64,000 nucleotides of DNA. It comes from Croceicoccus hydrothermalis (GTDB lineage: Bacteria; Pseudomonadota; Alphaproteobacteria; Sphingomonadales; Sphingomonadaceae). Below, in pieces: positions 16,255-25,300 of the stretch (positions within the stretch are counted from its first letter, which is position 1; the number at the start of each line of letters is the position of its first letter). The stretch spans positions 1 to 64,000 of the forward strand of contig NZ_JAIQCI010000014.1 of the NCBI RefSeq assembly GCF_022378335.1, written 5' to 3'. Below the pieces are notes generated by a model, which was given only the letters and a program-made list of their open reading frames with translations, ran no database searches and was not told the origin of the DNA. The position numbers and the translations under genes are program-made.

Positions 16255-16518
16255 ATGCCAGTGATTGAATTGCCAGCCCTGTGCGACCGGGATGCGGCCA
16301 TCGCGATATGCCCCGAACTGCGCGAAGCGGCGGGGGAACGACCTGTTCGCGTGGACGCATCCGGGGTGGAACGCATGGGCATCGCGATGCTCCAGTTGCT
16401 GGTGTCCGCCGCCCATACGGCGGGGGGGGTCGCCATCATCGACACGTCCGACCAGTTTGAAGAGGCGCTGCGCATTGCGGGTCTCGCATCGAAATTCAAC
16501 CGCGGGGAAACAGCGTGA
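16255..16518 (+). CDS. Small STAS-domain chemotaxis protein (CheS-like)
   Basis: An 87-residue STAS-fold protein whose stop overlaps the GTG of cheA. The usual phosphorylatable serine motif (DSSGL) is replaced by ERMGIAML, so phosphorylation is unlikely. In Sinorhizobium meliloti a similar-sized STAS-like protein, CheS, encoded upstream of cheA, binds CheA and speeds dephosphorylation of the sink regulator CheY1. The same position and size suggest an equivalent accessory role here, which is inference. An AGGAAGG ribosome site precedes the ATG. Confidence 0.75.
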   Translation: MPVIELPALCDRDAAIAICPELREAAGERPVRVDASGVERMGIAMLQLLVSAAHTAGGVAIIDTSDQFEEALRIAGLASKFNRGETA

Positions 16519-18626
16519 ACAGCGAAGACATTCAGAACATCTTCTTCGTCGAATGCGAGGAATCGCTCGAAGCGGCCGAAGCTGGGCTGGAGGAGTGCCG
16601 GAATGGAACGCACGATGGCGAAACCATCAATGCGATCTTTCGGGCGGTCCATTCGATAAAGGGGGGTGCGGGCGCGTTCGGATATGGCCCGCTGCAGGCG
16701 TTTACCCATGTCTTCGAAACCCTGCTCGCCGACGTTCGTGAAGGAACGGTCGCGCTGACCGACGAGCTGACGGGGCTCCTGCTGCTTTCGCTCGATTGCG
16801 TGCGCGACCATGTCGAGGCGGCCCGGTCCGGCGGCACCGCACCCGAAGACGCGGCTTTGATGGCGCAGTTGAACGAGGCGCATGAAAACGCCGGTCTCGG
16901 CGAGGCTGACGAGGAAACGGCCGCTGCGCCGGCGCCGGCACCCGCCGCGACGCCCGCCGACGACGACGATTTGGATGCGATGCTCGACGATCTGCTCGGC
17001 CCGGCGGCACCGGCCGCGCCGAAGGAACCCTGGCTGTTCCACATGCGCGCGCACGGCGGGGCGATGAAGAATGGCAGCGAACCGCTCTACTGGCTGCGCG
17101 AATTGCAGGAAATGGGCGGCGAATGCGTGGTGTGCGACAGCGCGAACGTGCCGCCGCTCGACGACTTTAACGAGCAGCATGGCTATTTCGGATGGACCTT
17201 CGCCATGCCGGCTTCGGTAAGCCGGGAACAGGTGAGCGAAATCTTCGACTTCGTCGGCGACGATTGCACGCTCGCGTTCGGCGCGGAGGAAAGCATTCCC
17301 CCGATGCACCCCGACACGGCCGAGCAGACCGCGGCGGCAAGCGCCGACCCCGCGACCGGCCCCAAGCCGAAGCAAGGCAAGGATGCCGACAACGAGGCGA
17401 AGGATGCGCGCGCCGACGCCGCACAGGCCGCGTCCCGTTCGCCCAAGCCGCAATCGATCCGCGTCGATCTCGCAAAGCTGGACAAGATGAACGACGGGGT
17501 GGGTGAGCTGGTCATCGCGCAGGCCATGCTGGCGCAGCGGCTCGCCGATGAGAACCTGATGCATATCGAGGAGCTGGCCGTGCTCGATGCGCTCGTCCGC
17601 GATGTGCAGGAACATGCAATGGCCTTCCGTGCACAGCCGATCAGCGCGGTCTTCAGCCGCGTGCCCCGCCTGCTGCGCGAACTGGCGTCGAGCACGGGCA
17701 AACATGTCAACCTGGAGGTGATCGGCGAATCGACCGAACTCGACAAGACGGTTGTCGACCGGTTGGGCGAGCCGCTGACCCATCTCATCCGCAACGCCGT
17801 CGACCACGGCATCGAATCCGCCGAACGGCGCAAGGCCGCGGGCAAGGATCCGGAGGGTACGCTGACCCTGTCGGCGGAACAGAAATCGGGCCGGGTCGTC
17901 ATCCGCATCGCCGACGATGGCGCCGGGATCGATCGCGAACGCGTGTTTGCAAAAGCGGTCGCCAATGGCCTGATCTCGCCCGAGGCGGAACTGCCCGACG
18001 AGGAAATCGACCATCTGATCTTCGCGCCCGGCTTCTCCACGGCGGAGCAGGTATCGAACATTTCGGGCCGCGGCGTGGGCATGGATGTCGTGCGCCAGAA
18101 TGTGAAGGAACTGGGCGGCCGCATCACCATCGAATCGCGCCCGGGCGAGGGTACCACCTTCGTGCTCGCCCTGCCGCTGACGCTGGCGATTTCGGACGGC
18201 ATGGTGGTTCAGGTCGGCGGGCAGTCTCTCGTCCTGCCGCTCGCGCATGTGGTCGAAAGCCTGCGCCCGCTTGCCTCCGACCTCAAGGGCATGGGCACGA
18301 GCCGGCAGCTCATCAATATTCGCGGCAGCTTCGTGCCGATCGTGCGGCTCGACCATCTGGCGGGTGAGGAACTCGCCATCGACGATCCATGCGAGGGTGT
18401 ACTGGTTATCGTGGATACGGAGCGGTGCGGACAGGCGGCGTTGCTCGTCGATTCGATCACCGATCAGCGTCAGTTCGTGATCAAGAGTCTCGACACCCAT
18501 TTCCGCGCCGTGGAAAGCGTTGCGGGTGCGACGATCCTAGGCAACGGGCGGGTCGCGCTTATCATCGATGTCGACAATCTGGTCCAGAGCGAAAACGCGC
18601 ATACGACCCTTCAGGCGGCTGCGTGA
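16515..18626 (+). CDS. cheA: Chemotaxis histidine kinase CheA
   Basis: A 703-residue chemotaxis kinase. The P1/Hpt domain has the phosphorylated His46 in VHSIKGGAGAFG. An Ala/Pro and Asp-rich linker leads to a separate domain at about 172-258 (PWLFHMRAHGG...LYWLRELQEMGG...VPPLD...FGWTF), which is not a classical enterobacterial P2 and may be the regulator-docking unit. A charged linker follows, then the dimerisation helices (about 315-385). The ATPase has HLIRNAVDHGIE (N box), DDGAGIDRE (G1) and GRGVGMDVV (G2). The C-terminal CheW-like domain occupies about 560-695. The GTG start overlaps the STAS gene (GTGA) and the stop overlaps cheR (TGATG). Confidence 0.95.
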   Translation: MNSEDIQNIFFVECEESLEAAEAGLEECRNGTHDGETINAIFRAVHSIKGGAGAFGYGPLQAFTHVFETLLADVREGTVALTDELTGLLLLSLDCVRDHVEAARSGGTAPEDAALMAQLNEAHENAGLGEADEETAAAPAPAPAATPADDDDLDAMLDDLLGPAAPAAPKEPWLFHMRAHGGAMKNGSEPLYWLRELQEMGGECVVCDSANVPPLDDFNEQHGYFGWTFAMPASVSREQVSEIFDFVGDDCTLAFGAEESIPPMHPDTAEQTAAASADPATGPKPKQGKDADNEAKDARADAAQAASRSPKPQSIRVDLAKLDKMNDGVGELVIAQAMLAQRLADENLMHIEELAVLDALVRDVQEHAMAFRAQPISAVFSRVPRLLRELASSTGKHVNLEVIGESTELDKTVVDRLGEPLTHLIRNAVDHGIESAERRKAAGKDPEGTLTLSAEQKSGRVVIRIADDGAGIDRERVFAKAVANGLISPEAELPDEEIDHLIFAPGFSTAEQVSNISGRGVGMDVVRQNVKELGGRITIESRPGEGTTFVLALPLTLAISDGMVVQVGGQSLVLPLAHVVESLRPLASDLKGMGTSRQLINIRGSFVPIVRLDHLAGEELAIDDPCEGVLVIVDTERCGQAALLVDSITDQRQFVIKSLDTHFRAVESVAGATILGNGRVALIIDVDNLVQSENAHTTLQAAA

Positions 18627-19504
18627 TGGTGGGCGCTTCCGCCGCCGTGGACGACACCCGCTCGCTCGTGCCCGGGGTCAGCCCGCAAATCTACTCGTCC
18701 GCCGATTTCGAGGCTATCGCCCACCTCGTGCGCGCCGAGGCGGGCATCGTCCTGTCCGAAAACAAGAAGATGCTGGCCTATTCGCGGCTCGCGCCATTGC
18801 TGCGCGAAACGCATTGCGAAACGTTCGAGGCCTATCTTCGCAAGATCGGCGAGGATACGGCCCTGCGCACGCGCACGGTCGCGGCGCTCACGACCAACCA
18901 CACCTATTTCAATCGCGAATCGCATCATTACGAGCATTTCGCAAAGGTCGTGCGTCCCCATCTCCTTCAGCTGGCGGAGGCGAGGCAGCCGGTCCGGCTG
19001 TGGTCCGCCGCCTGTTCCAGCGGGGAGGAAATCTGGACATTGATGATGGTCCTTCTGGGGGAGGACAAGGCGGCGGGCCGGCAGATCGCGGATCGCGACA
19101 TCGTGGCGCTGGCCACCGATCTTGCGGACCACGCATTGAGGGCGGCGGCAGAGGCGCGATACGAAAGCAAGGCGATGGAGGCTGTGCCCGAACCGCTGCG
19201 CCGGAACTGGTGCACGAATGGGGGCAAGGATACCCAGGTCGACGCCGAATTGCGGAACATGGTCCGGTTTCGCCGGCTCAACCTGTTGCGGGCCTGGCCG
19301 TTCAAGACGCTGTTCGACGTGATTTTCTGTCGCAACGTCATGATCTATTTCGATCAGCCGACAAAGGAACAGCTGGTTCTGCGCCTCACGCAGCAACTGC
19401 AACCGGGGGGCTATCTCTACATCGGTCATTCGGAACGGGTGTCGGGAGAGGCGTCCGACATGCTCGAACTGGTTGGGCCGACCGTCTACCGGCGTCGCGA
19501 CTGA
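18626..19504 (+). CDS. cheR: Chemotaxis protein methyltransferase CheR
   Basis: SAM-dependent methyltransferase (292 residues) that methylates glutamates of chemoreceptors during adaptation. The N-terminal helical CheR domain is followed by TTNHTYFNRESHHYEHF, the SAM-binding WSAACSSGEEIWTL, an ALATDLADHAL block, FDVIFCRNVMIYFDQ, and a final GGYLYIGHSERV motif. ATG 18626 overlaps the cheA stop. The neighbouring MCP carries a C-terminal DWSEF motif that could tether this enzyme. Confidence 0.95.
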   Translation: MVGASAAVDDTRSLVPGVSPQIYSSADFEAIAHLVRAEAGIVLSENKKMLAYSRLAPLLRETHCETFEAYLRKIGEDTALRTRTVAALTTNHTYFNRESHHYEHFAKVVRPHLLQLAEARQPVRLWSAACSSGEEIWTLMMVLLGEDKAAGRQIADRDIVALATDLADHALRAAAEARYESKAMEAVPEPLRRNWCTNGGKDTQVDAELRNMVRFRRLNLLRAWPFKTLFDVIFCRNVMIYFDQPTKEQLVLRLTQQLQPGGYLYIGHSERVSGEASDMLELVGPTVYRRRD

Positions 19505-20535
19505 TGACGATCCGTATTCTCATTATCGAGAATTCCACCGTCGTGCAGCGGCGGCTGGCCGCGCGCCTGTCGCCGCATGACGATCTCGACATCGTGGATT
19601 ACGCCCGCGATGCGCGGGAAGGTCGCGCCATGATCAAGGCGCTCGACCCCGATGTCGTCGTGATGGATACGAAGCTGCCCGGTCTCGATGGCCTGTCCTT
19701 TCTCGAAAAGATCATGGCGCTGCGGCCGACGCCAGTCGTGATGATCGCCGACATGGCAACGCCGGGCGATCCGGCCGCGGCCCGTGCCAGGCAATTGGGG
19801 GCGGTGGGGTGTTGCGCGCGCGATCCGGCGCCGCTCGTGGCGTTCAGCGGCGAGGGTGATCCGCTCGTGTCCCTCGTGCGTAAGGCGGCGCGAACCGGGC
19901 CGGCGGGTCTTGTCGCGCCCGCGCGTGCCATGCCGGTTCGCGAGCGGCCACGCGGCCTGCCCGAACTCATCGCGATCGGCTCCTCGACCGGCGGGGTGGA
20001 GGCGTTGCGAGAATTGCTGGTTGATTTTCCCCATGCGTGCCCGCCCACCGTCATCGTGCAGCATGTGAAGGCGCGCTTTGCCGGGGATATCGTCGATGCG
20101 CTCAATGCTATCGTGCCGCCGCGGGTCGTGCTCGCGCAGACCGATACCGTCTTGAAACCGGGGCATGTCTATCTGGCGCCCGGCAATGACCGGCATCTGC
20201 GCATATCCTCGACATCGCACGGCATCATCAGCCTGCTGCGCCCGGGCCCGCCCGTATCGGGCCACCGCCCGAGCGTTGACGTGATGTTCGCATCGGTTGC
20301 GCAGAACATGGGCGCGAGCGCGATCGGCGTTCTGCTGACCGGCATGGGGCAGGATGGGGCGAACGGGCTGTGCCAGATGGCGCAGGCCGGTGCATGGACC
20401 GTGGCGCAGGACGAGGAAAGCTGTGTCGTGTTCGGCATGCCGAAGGCGGCGATCGAGAGGGGCGGGGCGTGCGCTGTCAAACCGCTGACCCAAATCGCCG
20501 AGCATATTTTTACAAGCGAAGGAGCCTGCCTGTGA
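19504..20535 (+). CDS. cheB: CheB methylesterase with intact catalytic domain but degenerate receiver
   Basis: A 343-residue protein-glutamate methylesterase. The esterase domain is canonical: nucleophile in IAIGSSTGGVEAL, His in VIVQHVKARF, Asp in LLTGMGQDGANG, and VFGMPKAAI near the end. The receiver (1-125) keeps the phosphoacceptor-like Asp55 (VVMDTKLPG) but the acid pair is Glu9-Asn10 (IIENS). The conserved Thr/Ser is Ala82 (MIADM), and the conserved Lys-Pro is Arg-Asp (CCARDP, 103-108). Normal phosphorylation of the receiver is therefore doubtful, and the esterase may be constitutive or regulated by another route. It overlaps cheR upstream and cheD downstream. Confidence 0.93.
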   Translation: MTIRILIIENSTVVQRRLAARLSPHDDLDIVDYARDAREGRAMIKALDPDVVVMDTKLPGLDGLSFLEKIMALRPTPVVMIADMATPGDPAAARARQLGAVGCCARDPAPLVAFSGEGDPLVSLVRKAARTGPAGLVAPARAMPVRERPRGLPELIAIGSSTGGVEALRELLVDFPHACPPTVIVQHVKARFAGDIVDALNAIVPPRVVLAQTDTVLKPGHVYLAPGNDRHLRISSTSHGIISLLRPGPPVSGHRPSVDVMFASVAQNMGASAIGVLLTGMGQDGANGLCQMAQAGAWTVAQDEESCVVFGMPKAAIERGGACAVKPLTQIAEHIFTSEGACL

Positions 20536-21086
20536 AACACGCCGCTATTCCGGAGGTCGCCGAACGCGTGCGCGTCACCATTCTTCAGGGCGAGGCCAAG
20601 GCCAGTGACGACCCGAATGTGGAATTCAGCACGGTGCTTGGCAGTTGTGTGGCGACATGCATGTTCGATCCCGTCGCGCGAATCGGCGGCATGAACCACT
20701 TCCTGCTCGCCGAACCGCCATCCTATGCGGACCGGACGACATTCGACGATCACTACGGCCTTTTCCTCATGGAATTGCTGGTGAACGAAATGTTCAGCTT
20801 GGGCGCAGTCAAGGCGCGGATGAAGGCGCGGCTGTATGGCGGCGCCAATCTTCGCGAGGGGATGGCCGCGATCGGGTCGGTCAATGCCGCCTTCGCACGC
20901 AATTTCCTCAAGGAAGAGGGAATCGAGATGGTTCACGAGGACATGGAAGGGCGCAATGCGCGCCGCGTCCATTTCCTTCCCGCCAGCGGACAGGTGCGTT
21001 GCCGCACCACGGTAAACACCGCGGCATCTACGCAACAACCACTAGCGCCCCGGAAAGCCGGCAGTGGCGATGTGACATTATTCTAA
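20532..21086 (+). CDS. cheD: Receptor glutamine deamidase CheD
   Basis: Deamidates specific glutamines in chemoreceptors to create methylatable glutamates. The 184-residue protein has the catalytic Cys in TVLGSCVATC and the His in GGMNHFLL, with LLVNEMFSLGA and LYGGANL further in. It ends with the frequent CheD tail SGDVTLF. The GTG start overlaps the cheB stop (GTGA), which leaves no room for another start. CheC, the usual partner in Bacillus, is absent, so regulation through CheC is not expected. Confidence 0.93.
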   Translation: MKHAAIPEVAERVRVTILQGEAKASDDPNVEFSTVLGSCVATCMFDPVARIGGMNHFLLAEPPSYADRTTFDDHYGLFLMELLVNEMFSLGAVKARMKARLYGGANLREGMAAIGSVNAAFARNFLKEEGIEMVHEDMEGRNARRVHFLPASGQVRCRTTVNTAASTQQPLAPRKAGSGDVTLF

Positions 21087-21106
21087 GGGGCGAGGGAGCA
21101 CACGTC

Positions 21107-21484
21107 ATGAAACAAGCGACGCGAATACTGACCGTGGATGACAGTCCGAGCATGCGAGCGCTGCTGCGCAATGCGCTGACCATCAACGGTTTCGAAGTGG
21201 AACAGGCCGAAGACGGACAGGAGGCGCTCGACTGGCTGGCGTCCAATGAGGTCGATGTGGTGCTGACCGATATCAACATGCCGCGCCTCGACGGGTTCGG
21301 GCTGATCGAGCGGCTGCGCAGCAGCGCGCGCCATTCGAACCGGCCCATCCTCGTGCTAAGTACGGAAAGTTCGGACGAGAAGAAGCGCCGGGCCCGCGAT
21401 GCCGGGGCGACCGGCTGGATCGTGAAACCTTTCGATGCGGAAAAACTGACCAATGCGGTCAGGCGCGTGACCCATTCGGCCTGA
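21107..21484 (+). CDS. cheY: Single-domain response regulator CheY
   Basis: A 125-residue receiver domain with no output domain. It has the acidic pair in TVDDSPSMRALL, the phosphoacceptor Asp in VVLTDINMPRLDG, the Ser of ILVLSTE, and the Lys in WIVKPFD. All phosphotransfer residues are present, so it is the likely motor-directed output of the adjacent CheA, or a phosphate sink. It is the only stand-alone CheY here. A GAGGGAG ribosome site lies about eight bases upstream of the ATG. Confidence 0.93.
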   Translation: MKQATRILTVDDSPSMRALLRNALTINGFEVEQAEDGQEALDWLASNEVDVVLTDINMPRLDGFGLIERLRSSARHSNRPILVLSTESSDEKKRRARDAGATGWIVKPFDAEKLTNAVRRVTHSA

Positions 21485-21498
21485 ACGAGGACCAGACA

Positions 21499-21939
21499 AT
21501 GACCTATGAACTCATAACCTTTCAGGTCTCCGGACAGCTGTTCGGGATCGACATCATGGCGGTGCGCGAAATCCGGGCCTGGTCGCCGGTGACGCGGCTT
21601 CCCCATGTACCGAAGTATGTGGCTGGCGTCGTCAATCTGCGCGGGGCGGTCCTGCCGGTGCTCGACCTTTCGGTTCGCCTCGGCTGGGACGCGATGGAGG
21701 CGACGCCGCGCAATCCCATCATCGTGGCCGAACACGCGGGGCAGTCGCGCGGTCTGATCGTGCACGGGGTCAACGACATCGTTTCGATCCAGGAAGACAC
21801 CATACAGCAGCCTGACGCGGCCGCGCAGGACGGCATCTCCCACTTCCTCAAGGGGGTTGCCCCGATGGAGGAGGACATGGTCATGGTGCTTGGCCTGCAA
21901 AAGCTGATGATGGACGAAGAAATGGACATCGCGGCATGA
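21499..21939 (+). CDS. cheW: Chemotaxis coupling protein CheW
   Basis: A 146-residue CheW domain that links receptors to the CheA regulatory domain. Typical blocks are FQVSGQLFGIDIMAVREI, TRLPHVPKYVAGVVNLRGAV, LPVLDLSVRLG, GLIVHGVNDIV and a terminal MVLGLQKLM. The gene follows cheY by 14 bases and overlaps the next small gene by four bases (ATGA). It is the only stand-alone CheW in the window. Confidence 0.95.
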   Translation: MTYELITFQVSGQLFGIDIMAVREIRAWSPVTRLPHVPKYVAGVVNLRGAVLPVLDLSVRLGWDAMEATPRNPIIVAEHAGQSRGLIVHGVNDIVSIQEDTIQQPDAAAQDGISHFLKGVAPMEEDMVMVLGLQKLMMDEEMDIAA

Positions 21940-22232
21940 TCCACGCCCGTTTGACCCGGCCGTTGGTGACAGGCGTGGTCGAGGCATTGAACGTGATGTC
22001 GCGCGACATAGAGGCGCTCGGCGCGTCACTATGCGACGATGCGGAGATTGCCGCCCGCCATGCCCACAGTCTGCAGGATGTGGACCGCATCGCGCAGGTC
22101 GCTCGGCAGCTTGCCGCCGTGCTCGATGCCGAACATCCCACCGATGCGGTGGAAAACGTCGGTATCGACGCTCTTCGCCATCAATTGCAGGAAGCGGCGG
22201 AAATGAAACCGGTTCGGGTCGCCTGCCAGTAA
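21936..22232 (+). CDS. Uncharacterised small helical protein at the end of the che operon
   Basis: A 98-residue protein I do not recognise. It looks entirely alpha-helical and acidic (EALNVMSRDIEALGASL, HSLQDVDRIAQVARQLAAVL) with no membrane segment. The ATG overlaps the cheW stop, so it is translated as part of the chemotaxis operon. It is followed within 20 bases by a terminator hairpin, making it the last operon gene. Size and helicity would fit a CheA- or CheY-binding accessory protein, perhaps a phosphatase analogous to CheZ. It lacks the CheZ signature, so that is speculation. Confidence 0.7.
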   Translation: MIHARLTRPLVTGVVEALNVMSRDIEALGASLCDDAEIAARHAHSLQDVDRIAQVARQLAAVLDAEHPTDAVENVGIDALRHQLQEAAEMKPVRVACQ

Positions 22233-22250
22233 GGAACCCGTCCGAAAAAC

Positions 22251-22290
22251 GAAAGGGGCCGTGCCTTGCATCCAGGGCGTGGCCCCTTTC
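22251..22290. terminator. Bidirectional terminator between che operon and gdh
   Basis: Inverted repeat GAAAGGGGCC / GGCCCCTTTC separated by about 20 bases, located between the convergent chemotaxis operon (+) and glutamate dehydrogenase (-). The outer A and T runs allow termination in both directions. Confidence 0.75.
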
Positions 22291-22300
22291 CCATCATGCC

Positions 22301-25300
22301 TCAACGCGAGAGCAGGTTCCGCGCCTGGCTCGCGATCTGCGCCAGCATGGCGGGGGTCACCGGCGTGCTGGCCTGCGCACGGCCGACCATTGCGCGGAAC
22401 TGCCGGATCGCGCTTTCATGGCTGTCCGCCCATTCCCGCACCGCGTCACCCGGCGCTTGCTGCCCTGCCTCTCCTTGCGCAAGGGCGCGCAGGAAATCGA
22501 GGCGCATCTGCTGAAAATCGCGGGCGAGCCCGGCTACCAGCAGCCGTTCCCACGGGTCCGACGGGTTCATGATCGCCGCGGTCCCTTGCGCCCAGTCCAG
22601 CCGCAGCCGTGCGCCAAGGTCGGTGAACGAATGCGTCACGCGGCGCGGGTCCAGGCCCACGGCGGCGGCAAGGTCGGCAATGCCCACCGCACCGTCGAGG
22701 TCGAAGATATGCGATACGATGCGCGCATATTCGTCGGGCGCGCCCGCCGCGGCGAAGCTTTCGCGCAATTTGACCGAATGATCGCGCGCCTCGCTGCCCA
22801 GCAATTCATCGGTATCGCTTGAAATCGCGGTGACGGGCTCGCGCAGCCGGGCGTAAAGCTGCGACGGTTCGATCCGGCCCCCGCCAATGCGAAGGAGATC
22901 GGCCATGTGGCTGCGGATGCCGAGCGCGAGCCGGTCATGCATCAAGAGCCGCGCATCCTCCGACATGTCCGCATGTTCGAGCCTGTCCCATACCGGCGAA
23001 AGGTCGAACAGCCATTCGGCCATGACGAAGGCCGCCACGACCTGCGACAATTCGGCCCCTTCCTCCTCCGCCAGTTCGAACGGATGCACGAGACCGAGCC
23101 GGTTGATGACGCGATTGGCGAGTTTGGTCGCGATGATCTCGCGGCGCAGCCGGTGCCCTTCGATGAATTCGCGATAGGTGTCCCGCATCGGCGCGGGAAA
23201 CGCGGAAAGGAGCAGATCGACCAGCGCAGGATCGTCGGGCAGGGCGCTGTTCTCGACCGCGTCCTGCAACACCAGCTTCGAACTGGACAGCAGCACGGCG
23301 AGTTCCGGCCGGGTAAGGCCCATCCCCTCGCTCGCCCGCCGGGCCAGCGTTTCTGATTCGGCCAACCCTTCGGTCCTGCGGTCGAGATCGCCGCTATCTT
23401 CCAGCATCTCGATCAGGCGCATGTGGGAGGCTGCGCTCTGCGCCCCGCCGCGCGACGCGACGGACAGGGCGAGCGCCTGCAATCGGTTGTCCTCCAGCAC
23501 GAGTTCGGCGACCTCGTCGGTCATCCTCTCGAGAAGCTGGTTGCGCTCTTCTTCCGACAATGCGCCGGCGCGGCGGGCGGCGGCCAGCGCGATCTTGATG
23601 TTCACCTCGTTATCCGAACAATCGACCCCGGCCGAATTGTCGATGAAGTCGGTGTTTATCCTGCCGCCGTTGAGCGCGAATTCGATGCGCCCAGCCTGGG
23701 TGATGCCGAGGTTCGCGCCTTCGCCGATGACCTTCACCCGCAGGTTTTCGCCATCCACGCGCAGGGCATCGTTGACCGTGTCGCCAACCTGGACGTTGTT
23801 TTCCTTCGACGATTTCACATAAGTGCCGATGCCCCCGAACCAGAGCAGGTCAGCCGGTGCGCGCAAGATCGCGGAAATGAGCGCTTCGGGTTCGATTTCC
23901 TCTGCCTCGATGCCGAGTGCGGCGCGTGCTTCGGGGGACAGGGGCACACGCTTCATCGTGCGCGCGAACACGCCGCCGCCCTTTGAAATCAGGTTCTTGT
24001 CGTAATCGTCCCAGCTCGAATGCGGCAGCGCGAAGAGGCGGCTCCGCTCTTCCCAGCTTTGCGCCGGATCGGGATCGGGGTCGATGAAGATGTGACGGTG
24101 ATCGAACGCGGCGACCAGCTTGATCGCCTTGGACAGCAACATGCCATTGCCGAACACGTCGCCCGACATGTCGCCACAACCGACCACGCGGACCGTCTCG
24201 CTCTGCACGTCGATTCCCATTTCGCGGAAATGACGCTGCACCGAAATCCAGGCGCCGCGCGCGGTAATGCCCATCGCCTTGTGATCGTAACCGTTGGACC
24301 CGCCGCTGGCGAAGGCATCGTCGAGCCAGAAATCCCGGCTCTCCGCAATGCCATTGGCCACGTCGGAAAAGCGCGCCGTGCCCTTGTCCGCGGCGACGAC
24401 GAAATAGGGATCCTCGCCATCGTGGATGACGACGTCCTGCGGATGCACCACCGTGTCATCGACGATATTGTCGGTGATCGACAGCAGCGTGCGGATGAAA
24501 ACCTCGTAACTGGCCTGCCCCTCGGCGGCCCATGCGGCGCGGTCGCGCGCGGGGTCGGGCAATTGCTTGGGATAAAAACCGCCCTTCGCCCCCGTGGGCA
24601 CGATCACGGCGTTCTTCACCCGCTGCGCCTTCATCAGGCCGAGCACCTCGGTCCGGAAATCGTCACGCCGGTCGGACCAGCGTAGCCCGCCGCGCGCGAT
24701 CGGCCCGGCGCGCAGGTGAATGCCCTCCACCCGGCGGGAATAGACAAATATTTCGCGCCATGGCACGGGTTTGGGGAGGCCGGGGACGAGGCTGGAATCA
24801 AGCTTGAAGGCCAGCGCTTCCTTCGCCGCCGGGGCAAAGGCATTGGTGCGTAAGGTTGCCTCTATCACCGCGAGATAGCGGCGCAGCAACCTGTCGTCAT
24901 TGATCGCCATCACGTTGACGAGTGCGACCCGGATGGTTTCGCGCGCCTCGTCGGCGGCTTTGTCGCGGTCCCCTGCAAAAGCGGGATCGTGGCGCGCGCG
25001 GAAAAGGTCGATCAGCGCGCGGGCAATGTCGGGCGAATGGCCGAGCGCGTCGACCACGGTATAAATGGTGAAGCTCGCGCCCGCCTGCCGCAGATAGCGA
25101 TAGAAGGCGCGCATCCACTCGGCTTCCTCGGCCTGCAATCCGGCGGACACGACCAGGCGATTGAACACGTCGTTTTCGGCCGCGTGATTCAGCACCGCGG
25201 TAATGGCGCCCTCGATCATGTCGGCGCGGTCCAGCAAGGGGACCGCATCGTCGCCCGACGGCAGCGCGAGCGTAAAATCGTGGATCGTGCCGAGCGTGCC

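Noticed and set aside
16230-18500. 756-codon minus-strand frame opposite cheA
   Set aside because: Antisense shadow; cheA is well supported.
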